From: Anisodus tanguticus
Taxonomy: Eukaryota > Streptophyta > Magnoliopsida > Solanales > Solanaceae
Reading direction: 5' to 3'
DNA length: 64,000 nt
NCBI GenBank assembly: GCA_034509755.1
Contig: JAVYJV010000041.1
Span: 372,001-436,000, forward strand
The translations under genes and the position numbers were made by a program. This document shows, in pieces, positions 26,558-37,800 of the stretch. How positions within the stretch are numbered: position 1 is the first letter of the stretch; every line of letters starts with the position of its first letter. The notes below the pieces were generated by a model. It made no database searches, was not told where the DNA came from, and saw nothing but the letters and a program-made list of their open reading frames with translations.

Positions 26558-26695
26558 TTCATTATATTTATACATAGTTTTTCATCATATTTATACATAG
26601 TTTTTAATCAATTTTATACACAATTCTTCATCAATTTTATACACAATTCTTCATCAATTTCATACACAGTTCTTCATCAATTTTAAACACGAATC
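26558..26695. repeat. 23-bp minisatellite, six copies
   Basis: Six adjacent 23-bp units begin at 26558, 26581, 26604, 26627, 26650 and 26673, with a consensus close to TTCATCAATTTTATACACA plus ATTC. Units 4 and 5 differ at only two positions. The flanks from about 26,340 to 27,000 carry much weaker echoes of the same phrase (TTATACA...TTTT). The array therefore looks like the young core of a longer, decayed one. It ends just downstream of the TMEM242 stop codon. Confidence 0.85.
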
Positions 26696-27008
26696 TTTCT
26701 TACACTCACGATTCTTAACAGCTTTATAAAAAGTCCTTCATTAGATTAATAAAATTTCTTAATCAAGTTTATGCAAACTTTGAAATAATTTTCTAACAAA
26801 CTTTGATCAAACTTCTCTATATTTATTTACTTAAATTAACATGAACCTTGTTTCAACTTAATTCATATAAACTTTTTTCAATTAGACTTAGATAAACTTT
26901 TAAATTTATACAAAAATTTTGAACTCAATTTCTACAAAAATTTTAAACTGAATTTATACAAATTTAAATTATTTTTTTACAAAATTTATAAACTAAATTT
27001 ACGAAATT

Positions 27009-27377
27009 TCAATTTTCTTTTTTATTTATTTTATTTTTTGTCAATTGATAAATACCAAATGAAACTATCGAGAAACCACTTAATGCATAAAAAGTTCCCC
27101 AACCCAAAGCTCTAAATGCTAATTTAACACCTGATTCTGACATACCTTTACGTTGCATTAAAGCTTTATTTAAAGTTTCACCATCACGTTTTTTAGCCAT
27201 TGCTAGTGTAGCGAAAAATCCAACAACTATTGAAGTACCAGTTAAACTTATTAAAGCTAAAGTTGAAGGTAAAAATGATTTTTTTTCTTCATTTTTTTTT
27301 ATTTGAATATTTTTTTTTTCTAAATCATTTGAAGTTAAACCAATCAACTTCATAAGCTCTTGTTCTGAATTTGACAT
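27009..27377 (-). CDS. TMEM242: TMEM242, mitochondrial assembly factor
   Basis: A single-exon protein of 122 residues. TMEM242 homologues are inner mitochondrial membrane proteins that help assemble the ATP synthase c-ring and complex I. Two membrane segments are visible, about residues 36-60 (LALISLTGTSIVVGFFATL) and 90-113. The family signature follows: LAMAKKRDGETLNKAL after helix 1 and AFRALGWGTFYALSG leading into helix 2. Both match the vertebrate pattern of LAxAKKxxPExxNKG and ALRALGWGSLYA. The N-terminus is short, charged and poorly conserved, as in other members, and the protein is slightly shorter than the human one (about 140 residues). It lies head to head with NEMF, 415 bp apart. 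No intron and no break are seen. Identification is confident from the motif pair; function is inferred from the family. Confidence 0.88.
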   Translation of the reverse strand: MSNSEQELMKLIGLTSNDLEKKNIQIKKNEEKKSFLPSTLALISLTGTSIVVGFFATLAMAKKRDGETLNKALMQRKGMSESGVKLAFRALGWGTFYALSGFSIVSFGIYQLTKNKINKKEN

Positions 27378-27792
27378 TGTTTAATAAATATTGAATTATA
27401 TTAAAAAAAGATGAATTAAGTTTTTTTTCATTAATTTTTTAGTGTCATATTATAAGAAAATTAAAATTTAAAACTTATTTTCAATAAAAACAAAATTTTT
27501 TAAATTAACGTGAAAAAATTAAAAATCATATGTTTGATCTTTAAATAGCAAGCTATGTTATTTGCACTCTTCCAAATCTCAACTGAATCATTTAAAAACT
27601 CATACTTAATTTTTTTGAACTGTAATTAAATTATCATTAAGTTTTAAATAAAAAAATTCAATTGTTTTCATCATTTTAAATTTAAAAATATTTTATTTGA
27701 AAAAATAAGTTTTTTTGTACTTTAAAAATAAAGATTGTTTATGTTAAAAAACTCTTTATGCTTAAAAATTGTTTTTTAAAAAACATTAAATA
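27378..27792. promoter_or_regulatory. Shared divergent promoter region TMEM242/NEMF
   Basis: These 415 bp separate two start codons that point away from each other, so both promoters and both 5' UTRs must lie here unless upstream noncoding exons exist. The middle part (about 27,540-27,600) is less A/T-uniform than its flanks. I see no convincing TATA box that could be told apart from background AT richness. Confidence 0.5.
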
Positions 27793-30790
27793 ATGAAAAT
27801 AAAATTTTCTACTTTAGATATAATAGCTCTATTACCTGAATTAAATGAAAGGTGTAAAGGATTAAGAATTTCTAATGTGTATAATATAAACTCAAAATCT
27901 TATTTACTCAAACTTAGTAAATATGTATATTCAGCAGATGCTGAAAATGAAGAGAATGAAGATGTAAATAAACATGTTTTGTTATTGGAAAGTGGTAGTA
28001 GAATTCATTTAACTGAATATGATTGGCCAAAAGAAGCAATACCAAATGGTTTTTCAATGAAATTACGTAAACATCTAAAAAACAAACGTATTGAATATAT
28101 AAAACAAGTTGGATACGATCGTATAATTGATATACAATGTGGTATAAATGAAGCTGCATATCATATTATTTTAGAATTATATGATAAAGGTAATATTCTA
28201 ATAACTGATTGTAATTATGTTATTTTAAACTTGTTAAGAAGAAGAAAAGATGGAGAAAATGAAGATGTAAAATTATTAGTCAAAGAAGTTTATCCTATCA
28301 AAAAATTAAGAAACGAATCTAGAAATTTAATTTTAGAAAAAGAAGAAATACAATCAATTTTAGATCAAGGAAAAATAGGAGATAATTTAAAAAAATTATT
28401 TAACCAAAAAGTAATATACGGACCAACATTTTTAGAACATTGTTTTATTGAATGTGGATTAGGAATAAATTGTAAATTAGAAGAAAATAAAAAAATTGAT
28501 GCGAATAAAATTTATGAATCGTTTTTATTAGCAAAAGATATACTTTTAAAAGTTGGAGATCAACGTAAAGGTTATATTGTTGAAAAAGAAGTAGAAAGTC
28601 AGGTTATACTAGAAACAAATGAAAAAAAAAAAATAATATCTTATGTTGAATTTAATCCTATAAATTTTAATCAATACAAAGATTTAAGTAGAAAAAATCA
28701 AAAATTAATTGAATTTGATTCCTTTAATAAAGCTATAGATATTTTTTTTCAAGTATTGAAACTCATAAAATAGATCAAAGAATTTTTCAAAAAGAAAAAG
28801 AAGCTTTTAAAAAATTGGAAAATATTAAAAATGATCACGAAAAACGTTTGCATAATTTAGAAGAACAACAGAAAATTGATGATAGAAAAGGTTATTTAGT
28901 GGAAGTTAATAGCGAGTTAATTGAAAAAGCATTGTATGTAATAAGACTAGCATTAGCTAAACAAATGTCTTGGCCATCCATAAGAAGAATGTTCAAAAAA
29001 GCATTAGAAGATGGAGATTTTTTAGCAAGTAGAATTAAAAGTTTAAAATTTGAAACAAATACATTCACTATGATGTTAGATGATCCTTATGAACAATCAG
29101 AAATTAATAAATTAACTGAAGTAGATATAAATATAGATTTAAGTGCTTATGGTAACGCTAGAAGTTACTTTGAAAACAGAAAATTTGCTAAAAGAAAAGA
29201 AGACAAAACAATTGAAGCATCAAGTAAAGCGTTAAAAAGTGCCCAGCTAAAAGCTTCTCAAGCTTTAAAAGAAGTTCAATTAAAAAGTAATATCATTAAA
29301 ACTAGAAAAGTTTTTTGGTTTGAAAAGTTTTATTGGTTCATCAGTTCTGAAAATTATATTGTGATTGCTGGTAGAGATGCTCATCAAAATGAAATTATGG
29401 TTAAAAGGTAAAATTTAATTTTTTTAAATAAGCTTATTAATTATTTTATTTTTAAAGATATTTAAAACAAGGAGATCTCTATGTTCACGCTGATTTACAC
29501 GGAGCTTCGTCAGTCATAATTAAAAATAGAAATACCACAGATAAAATACCTTTAAAAACAATTGAAGAAGCTGGCTGCATGTCTGTCTGTTATAGCTCTG
29601 CTTGGGAAACTAAAAGTCCATGTAAAGCTTGGTGGGTTTATTATGATCAAGTTTCAAAAACAGCTCCAACAGGAGAATATTTAACAATCGGTTCTTTCAT
29701 GATTAGAGGGAAAAAAAATTATTTACCTTTGACTCAATTAATTATGGGATTTAGTTTTTTTTATAGAATTAGTGAAGAATGTATTATCAATCATGTAGAT
29801 GATAGGAAAGTTAAATTTTTTGATTGCGATACCAACCAATTGGATAATGAAGAGAATGAGTTTCCAGATACTAAAATTAAAGTTGAAGTCGATAATTCAG
29901 AAAATAATAATCAAACTATTTTAGAAGCTTTGAAACCTAAGCCAAAACAAAAATCTAAAACTAAAATGAAAAATGAAAAAAAGTTACAAGAAGCAAACGA
30001 GAAAAAATCAGCAAATAAAAATTTGAATAATAAAAGCAAAAAAACTAAAAAAAAAGGTAAAAAAGAAGATTATTGGTCAAGTGATGATGAAGAAGATAAA
30101 ATAACCATTAAATTAAATAAAAAACTACAAAAAGATAATAGATTAATGGATCTAGAAGAACATATACAAAACTTAAAAGTCGAATTTCAAAAAAATGATC
30201 TCAGTGATAATGATCATTCTGAGAAAGATGATAAAGAAAAAACAGTTGATTCAAAAGAAAATGGTGTCAACTATGAAGAAATTGTTAATTCTAACATAAA
30301 CGATATAGAAGAAGAAAATTTAATTGAAGACGAAGGTGATAATTTACAATCTAAAACTGAAGAAACTTTAAAAAAAGAAGATTCAAGTAGTAGTGAAGAA
30401 GAAAAAATAGATATTGCTGATGAAGAGTATGAAGAAGATGAAAAAAATGAAGCTGGTGAAAATAAAGAAAGTGAATATTTAAAAATTGTAAATTCATTAA
30501 CTGGTGCACCTTTACCTCAAGATATTTTATTATATGCAATTCCTGTAGTTGCACCATACAGTGCTCTTCAAAATGTTAAGAAAGCTAAACTAGTTCCTGA
30601 TTCAAAAATAAAAAGAGGTAGATGTGCAAAAGCTGTAATTGAATATTTCTTAAGAGACAAAACAATTTCAGCTAGAGAAAAAGATTTAATTAAAGCAATA
30701 CAGAAAGATCAAGATTTAGCTAGAAATTTACCTAACAAAGTAAAATTAGTTGCAACTAACTTGCATAACAATATAAAGCGTAAAAAATAA
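27793..30790 (+). CDS. NEMF: NEMF / Rqc2, ribosome quality control (frame break)
   Basis: NEMF (yeast Rqc2, fly Caliban) binds stalled 60S subunits, recruits the ubiquitin ligase Listerin and adds C-terminal tails. Two exons, 27793-29407 and 29458-30790, flank a 50-nt GT-AG intron that splits an Arg codon. Conserved features are the NFACT-N start MKIKFSTLDI with Asp9, the DR pair at 109-110, coiled-coil helices about 330-530, the NFACT-R block from about 500 (KVFWFEKFYWFISSENY, GDLYVHADLHGA, SKTAPTGEYLTIGSFMIRG), a long acidic/Lys-rich middle and the C-terminal domain (AREKDL, LPNKVKLVATNL). The frame breaks once: after the T8 run at 28742-28749 the original frame stops at 28771-28773, while conserved sequence continues in the -1 frame (KIDQRIFQKEKEAFKKLENI). 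One missing T would explain it. With that base the protein is about 982 residues (human about 1076). An assembly error is the likeliest cause. Confidence 0.93.
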
Positions 30791-31282
30791 TTTTTTTTTT
30801 TGTAAATACTATTTTTATTAGTTTTAAAAAAGTTTTGAAAATTTTTTACAATGAAACTTGTTTAGTTGATTTCTTAAAAATTTTATTTTGGAAAATTAAA
30901 TTTGATTTGTTCATTGAAATTAATCTTTTTGAATTTTGAATACATAAAAACGTTTTATTTCAAATTTACAGCTCATTTTAAATTCATTGCGTAAGCTTGA
31001 ATAGAGCTTTAAGGCACTAAATGGTTAGTATTACTTTTAACTATAAAGAGTTAAAAGAAGAATTTCAAATTTTTTTTTAAAATAAATTTTTAGTTGATTG
31101 GCTAATAAATGACTCATAATTGTACTGCATCTTTATAAATATTTTAATACTTTGAAAAAGCTTAATTTAATTTTGTGCAAAACTTATTTTCAAAAATAAA
31201 CGGGTTTTTTGAAAATTTTTTATTCGTTTATATAATTGACCGGCCTTTATTTACAAATTTTATCAATCATTATAAATCAATT
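30791..31282. other. Convergent intergenic 3' region
   Basis: These 492 bp lie between the stop codons of NEMF (+) and the homeobox gene (-), so they hold both 3' UTRs. A minus-strand AATAAA (TTTATT at 31246-31251) sits 31 nt past the homeobox stop. I find no perfect AATAAA close behind the NEMF stop. No gene is seen. Confidence 0.6.
31246..31251 (-). terminator. Putative poly(A) signal, homeobox gene
   Basis: AATAAA on the minus strand, 31 nt beyond the stop codon of the Repo-like gene. Such hexamers are common by chance at this composition, so position is the only support. Confidence 0.35.
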
Positions 31283-33366
31283 TTAGGTGAAATAGTCCAT
31301 TGATTCTATTGCTTCATTATGAGGTTCTAATTTTATTTTACCTAAAGGATGTTGTTGGTTAGTATCAGAAGAAGAATTTAATTTATTACTCATTGGTGAT
31401 AACTCATCAATCATAGGTTTTTCATCTATATTTTCATTCAAATGCTCAGAATAACTTATTTGTGAACAAATATTTTTTGTATCTATTGGAGATACATTTG
31501 AAGATTGATGTGTACTTGATATAAGTGAATTACTATGGTTTAAATTATTGTCATCATTTAAGCCATTATTTATATTCATATGCATTTGTTCATTTGTGAT
31601 TGATTCTTCTAAAGAAGATTCATGAGGGTTATTATAAATAGGAGAAAGGAATCTAGATGTTGGTAAAATTGCTGTATTATTATTATTATCAGGTACATAA
31701 GTCTGCATCAATGGCCTATTAATTTAATTAACAAATTAGATTCTATTCAAGTTTTATTTTTCAAATTAACTTACGCTGAACAAAAATTATATGCATTTGA
31801 GTAATTCATATCATAATTCAATTGCCAAACTGGAATATCATAACTAGGCGCAGAATTAATTTGACTGGTAGAGTGATTAAATTGACTGTAGGTATTATTA
31901 AGGGCTAAACTATTTGCCAAAAAATTATTAGTCTGTGGTATTGTAGATTTACCTGCATAAACATTAGAATTTAAAGAATGAAAATTCATTGCATTATTTG
32001 TTGATAATTGATTCATAGTATGGTATGGATTTTGACCTCCTGCTAAATGTTGTGAATCTATTGAATTAACATTATTAATTAAATGACTAGATAGGGATCC
32101 ATTTTCTTGTAAATGTGATGGTTGTTGGTTTTGATTTTGGGTTTGTTGAGGATTTGTTAATTGTGAATGATTAGATAGAGTGTGATGAGTCAAATAAGTT
32201 CCAGATAAAATATTATTTGCGTTTAAAAGTTGATCTTCATCATTATTTGTTTGGAATGAATGATTTACTAATGGTGAATTAGTTGTTGACTTATTTAAAG
32301 GATTCAAACTAGCCATGACAATATTATTTTGAATTAAATTATTATTTGCGTTAGATGTACTACTTGTTGTTGATGAATTTGAGCCATTCAATGTATTCAT
32401 TTGATTACTTGCATGTTGACTATTAGAATTACTTAGAGCTGAAGCATTATTGTAGATATTATTTTTTCTTGGAGGTTCTTTTTTTCTCCACTTTGCTCTT
32501 CTATTTTGAAACCATACTTGAACTCTACTTTCTGTTAATTTTAAGCGTGTAGATAATTCTTCACGTGCAAATACATCAGGGTAAGGAGCACGTTGAAATG
32601 CTAATTCTAATTCTTCTAACTGAATTGATGTAAATGTGGTACGAGTTTTTTTCTTTTTATTATTGGAATTGCTATTTGTAACTGTAGAATTATTATTACT
32701 ATTTGTAGTATTTGTGTTACTACTAGAATTTGATGTGTTTCCATTGCTTGAAGAATTAGAATTATTTGAAACTAAATTTTTACTATTAGTCAACGTTGTA
32801 CCATTCGGTAAATTTGAAGTTACAATTTGCATGCTGTTTGGGCTACTAGTGTCACTATTTGAAGAAATACTTAACATTTGAAGATTTTGAGTTGCATATT
32901 GTATTCCATTCAAACTACGTTTTGTTTTTGATGTTGAATTTTTATTAGATTGAGAAGTAACTGGTGAAACAACCAGGTTGTCTTCAAAAAAAAAATTTTT
33001 CAATTACTATTTTTTTTTTAAAAACATTTGAAAAAAAAAAATATATTTACCTGGATAGTTATTAAACTGTGTACCTCGATAAAAACTTGAAATATCAGGT
33101 AAAACACAATTTGATGTAGTGCTTGAATTGGATACAGATGTATTTGAATTAATTGAATTGCCAATCATATTATTAACTGAGTTAGAGCTGATAGTATTCA
33201 GATTAGGCAGGCTACTATAATAAATTGGTTGAGCAACAGGTGAGCCTCCCATCGGTGTATTTAGCAAATAAGACGAATCAATCGAAGTATTAATCATTTG
33301 CTCTGAGTTTGTAGAAACACGGTTTGAAGAATTAACGTTTGTCAAAATACTAACTTCTTGAAGCAT
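31283..33366 (-). CDS. repo: Repo-like paired-class homeodomain factor
   Basis: A nuclear transcription factor. Three coding exons (33051-33366, 31775-32981, 31283-31715) with introns of 69 and 59 nt give 651 residues. The homeodomain is at about residues 215-274 (32476-32655). It has Gln50 and reads KKTRTTFTSIQLEELELAF, RAPYPDVFAREEL, then SRVQVWFQNRRAKWRKKEPP. RAPYPDVFAREEL and the trailing EPPRK are hallmarks of Repo, the insect glial-fate regulator, rather than of Arx, Rx, Phox2 or Uncx. The homeobox has no intron. The rest is low-complexity Asn, Ser, Thr and Gln. No OAR motif or octapeptide is visible. An acceptor-like TTGTTTTAG just before the ATG suggests a noncoding upstream exon. The class call is confident; Repo orthology rests on the homeodomain alone. 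Confidence 0.85.
32476..32655 (-). other. Homeobox (60 codons)
   Basis: This segment encodes the complete three-helix homeodomain with the invariant W48, F49, N51 and R53 (VWFQNRR) and Gln at position 50. Residue 50 predicts binding to TAAT-type palindromic sites, as for other Q50 paired-class proteins. There is no intron at the position between residues 46 and 47 that many paired-class genes have. Confidence 0.95.
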
Positions 33367-34340
33367 ATTCTAAAACAATATCAAAAATTTTTTTTTTAGA
33401 ATTATATTTAATTTAAATTTAAGTTTTTTAGAAGATAAATTTAATCTTAAAACATTTTTTCAACTTTATTTTTGTCAATTTTAATAAAGCAAAAATTGAA
33501 TGTTTGAAAAGTTTAAATTGAACACAAAAGCTAAATTAATACTTGAATAGTCTTTGTAATTTAGAAAACATTTTTGAATCAACAAGTTTAAAAAATTTTT
33601 TTTTTTAAAAATACAAACGATTAGGTTCGATTTATAAAAACTAATGCTATTCGTATAAAAATATTTTAAATTTATATACAAATTTTCTATTATATTCTTA
33701 TTGCCAATGATTAAAATGGTCAAAATGGCTTGTGACTAGTGATCATTTAAAATAGATAAGCTTTTAATATATTGTGTGTTACAGTTTATTTTCCCTCCTC
33801 ATTCTAGCACTACATAGCACAATAGCTTGTTGATCTTAGGTCTAGAACTAGACTTTTTTTTTTCAAGCCTCTATTTTTATACTGACCAGAGGTATATTTA
33901 AAACGAAACTTTTTAAAAAATCGTTTTAAACCTAGTTTTATAAAAATGTGAATTTTGTTTATTCATTATAATTATATTGTTACTGTTTATTAGACTTTAT
34001 AAAAGAAAACTTATAAATATTTTTATACCCTAAAAAGCATTGTAAATAGATTAATGAATATTAATATACTAATTTATTACGATATATTTTAATTTTTTAG
34101 TTCATATATAAATCTTTGTATTAAGCCAAGTTTTTTAGCATCGATCTATTTTTCATCATACGAACTTTCTTTTTTAGTTATACTTTTTTAATGGATTATC
34201 ACAAATCAATCCAAAAAAAATTTCTGTGGGAAAAAACAATGTTTTCGAAAAATTTGATTTTCAATTTTTGAATCAAAAATTTTTAATCAATACACTTGAA
34301 AGCTCATCTTAAAAACTTGACTTTAGTTTATGTTAGCTAA
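33367..34340. promoter_or_regulatory. Upstream region of the homeobox gene
   Basis: No coding gene is seen. An island at about 33,720-33,870 is more complex than its surroundings and contains the inverted repeat GTCTAG-AA-CTAGAC (33840-33853). Because the start-codon exon is preceded by an acceptor-like sequence, part of this stretch is probably a 5' UTR intron, and the island could be an upstream exon or enhancer. This is inference from position. Confidence 0.35.
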
Positions 34341-34655
34341 ATATTTAAATGAAGCGCGAACACTTCTATGCTAATTGTTAAAACTCTTATAGATAAAGTT
34401 TTTCTTTACAACACACCAATTCAAAAAACAACTTTACCGCCTTTTAAAACTATTCAAGTCAATCTCTCAACTTTTTTTCTTCTAATTGAGATTAATTGTG
34501 ATGCTAATGTCGAAGTGCCAATGCAAGAACTACTTTGTAATCATCAATTTAAAATGAAGAGAAAAATTATATTCTAAAAACTCAAGTGGACCACAAAGTC
34601 GCCTTCGACGTTCATAATATTCATAATCAGCCTGTCCCTCTTCCTCAATTGTAAA
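34341..34655. other. Unexplained high-complexity island
   Basis: About 315 bp have clearly higher GC than the flanks, including several CpGs and the small hairpin GTCGCCTTCGAC near 34,599. The plus strand can be read for 69 codons from 34368, and in another frame further right (to about 34,653). The minus strand can be read as a different 39-codon segment. None matches a family I recognise, and both strands cannot be coding at once. It could be an exon of an unplaced gene, a decayed insertion or a regulatory element. See findings. Confidence 0.4.
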
Positions 34656-34734
34656 TAAACTTTATAAATTATTTAAAATTTAGACTCATAACTTAGGGAA
34701 AAGAGTATTATAAAAATACAAAATAAATAAACAT

Positions 34735-34890
34735 TATCTCTCTTTCTCTCTCTCTATTTTATCATCTCTTTTCATTTTTCTCTTTTCAATTTTTATCATC
34801 ATCTTTATTTCATTTCTTAATTTTTTTTTCATCTTTTTTAAAAGTTCTTTTTTCATATCTATTCTTTTATTCCACTTATTCAAACTTATA
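34735..34890. repeat. Pyrimidine-rich, G-free tract with (TC)n core
   Basis: The plus strand from 34706 to 34843 contains no G at all, and from 34735 to about 34,890 it is almost entirely T and C with scattered A. It starts with a TCTC run (ATTATCTCTCTTTCTCTCTC). The minus strand is correspondingly purine-rich. Such strand asymmetry stands out against the roughly symmetric A/T runs elsewhere. Confidence 0.8.
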
Positions 34891-37800
34891 TTCTATTGCC
34901 TTGCTAAAAACCACACCAATTAATTTCAATTAAAATCTATTAATTTTCTCCATCTCTTTTTGTCAAATCCCAGCATTTTTACTACGTCCGCTTTTTGTAT
35001 TTTTTTTTTGTTATTTTTGTAATTTTTTTTTAGTTTGAATTGCCGTTGAAATAACGCGTAAAAAAATTAAAAAAATAAAAAGAACAAAACACAATTCACA
35101 TAACAAAATAAAAATAAAAAAAAACAGCATCTCTATAAACTGTCACTTTCGTCAAAAAAAGAGAAAAATTTTATGTCGAGTTAGAAATCATTTAATTTGT
35201 TTTTTTTTCAATTTAAAACTATATCTTTGAAAAAATTTGCATCTATAAAACTATTCTCATTAAAAAAAAAAATTTACTTGGTACAAAATTTTTATTTTTA
35301 ATAAATTGCCTAAAAAGTCAAATATTCTAATAGCTTATAGACTTAAAATTTCTAGTGAGAAATTTATTAGGTTTTCATAATAAATAAGTAGACAAATTTT
35401 TATCTTTAACAAAAACATTTTTAGTCACACGCTTTCAATTGGTCAAACTTAATCAATTTATAATCTTACTTTTAAATTAAAAGATGCATATACCTAATCA
35501 ATAAACGATCATCTACAATTAGACTGTTTTGTCAAAAAAGAAAAAAAATTTTTTGTTCCCATGCTTTTTCAATTCGCACTTTTATATTTTAAACGCATTT
35601 TTACGATCAACAAGTAGTATTGATCTTTTACATAAAGTTTTAAAAATTCTAAACCTGTGAAGTTTTTTTTTCAAACTATTGATTTTGTATTAAGATAAAT
35701 TTTATTGCTATAAATTTATATTAAAAAAAAAATTTACTTAAAACTTCAATTAGGTGTTAAGCTTAATATTTTTAATTAAATTTTTTGATATAATTAACAT
35801 TTTCAATTAAAAACTTTTTGATGCTGTTTATATTTATGACTAATTCATTAGATGCTACTCATAATTATTTGGTGGTATTTAATTTAATAACTTTTTTGAT
35901 ACTATTTTTATGAATAATTCCTAATACTACTTTGAAAAAACTATTTTTTCGTACTTATATTAAAAACTGACTTGTTATTTTGGTATAACATCTAGCTAAA
36001 CATTTTTATATTTCAAACTAGGATTTTAAACTGTATTAATATTTTAAAATAAATTTTTATGACTTTTAATTGCAAATTTTGTTGATAACATAATTTCAAA
36101 ACGTTTTAAAGAAAATAAATCAACTTTTAATGTTTAATAAATTATCTTTAAAGTTTTATCTTTTTCATTATTATGAAACTTAATTAATAATTTGTGAATT
36201 AGATACTTAATTTATTGTTACAAAATAATTCCATATTTTATAATTTTACCTTTAAAAAAAAATCTAACCCCATAATAGTGTTAAAGATTCAAGATCAGAG
36301 CTTTTATGCTTACCATATGTGAAAAAAAAAAATTCACAAAGTTCAATTCAAAAAGCTAATTGCTGCTTATCGAAACAATCATTATTACAATTCATTATAC
36401 ACTTCAAAAATAAGTTAAAAGCAATAGGCCACAACAGCTTAAATACTAATAAGTTCTATGTAAGTAAAAATCAATAAAAAAAAAAACGTTTTTCCAAAGC
36501 ATAAGTTCAAAGTACAAAAAAAAAAAAAAAAAAACGAAATTTTTCTTTAGGGATAATTATTTGCTTGTTATTGAAGTGTTTTTTTAACACCAAATTAGTA
36601 ATTGATTTCAATTGATGTTCTTGTTTTAAAAATTAAAATTTGAATAAAAAAATCTAATTATCACTAAAAAACTGTTTATAACAATTTAGTTTTAAAGTCA
36701 GTTTATAGATAAATATTCAATATATTTTTATAGATCAAATAGGTTATCAAAAACTAAAAATTGTTTTTTTCAACAAAAAAACAGCTATTTTTATGAATTC
36801 TAAGTTTAAATTGTTTATAAACAGAAAATTTTTAAAATAAAATTTTTTTTTTTTTTTTGAATTTTTCCCAAAAAAAAATTTTTTTTTGACACAGAAAATA
36901 CTCCAATAATTAATAAGTTTGAAGTTCAATCGAAATTTTGATTAAAGTTTAAGTATTTAGAGAGAAAAAAATTTGATTTGAAAAAAAAATCTCATTAGTT
37001 TTCTCCTTCTCTATTTTTTAACTTTCAATCAGGTATATATCAGTTGATTACTATATGATTTATTCAAAAAAAAAAAAAAAGAAAAACTTAATTTTTTGTA
37101 AATATTTTTAGAAATTAGAACCCGAAGCTTATACATAAAAATGAATTTTTACTTTTTTAATCAAAATTAGATAAACAATTAAAATGTTCTGAAGAAATAA
37201 AAATCTATGGTGATAATTTTTTTATAAAGAAATAAACAGCACAATGCTTACCTTGTGCTTTGAATTCTTCTATGGTTTTAGATATAAATTTAATTGTAAG
37301 TTTTCAAATGTTGTTTTGCTTTTTAGATCACATTCCTTATCTGTGTAGGGGGAGAAGTTTATTGAAATGCAAAAAAAAGAAGATAGATGAATTCATATAA
37401 ATAACAGTGAAAAACTTTTTTTTTTTTTATTAAATTTTTCTGTACACCTTATATTAAAGTTTTTTCTTTTTTTTTATAATGCTGTATCTGATTAAATTAT
37501 ACTTTTAAAGAATTTAACGTTTGCCGGTAAAAACTAAACACACTTAAATTGTAAATCCAACAGGTATTTACAAAAAAAAGTTTGAAAATAATAAGAAACA
37601 AAAATTTTTTTTTCTAACCACTTGTTGCTTTTTTGTTGTTTTTGAGTTTTCAATACACTTAAATGTTCAAGGATAAATGTATGGGTTTTTGATAAAAAAA
37701 TGAAAAATAAAAAAGATTCTAAAATAAAAATTTTATTTAGTTGATTGGCTTTTCTTAATCAATAATTTGGATGAGAAATTTTTTTTTCTAATTAAAAATT

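Noticed and set aside
33611..33645. GGTTCGATTTA considered as a tRNA B box
   Set aside because: No acceptor, D or anticodon stems can be built around it and no A box lies upstream.
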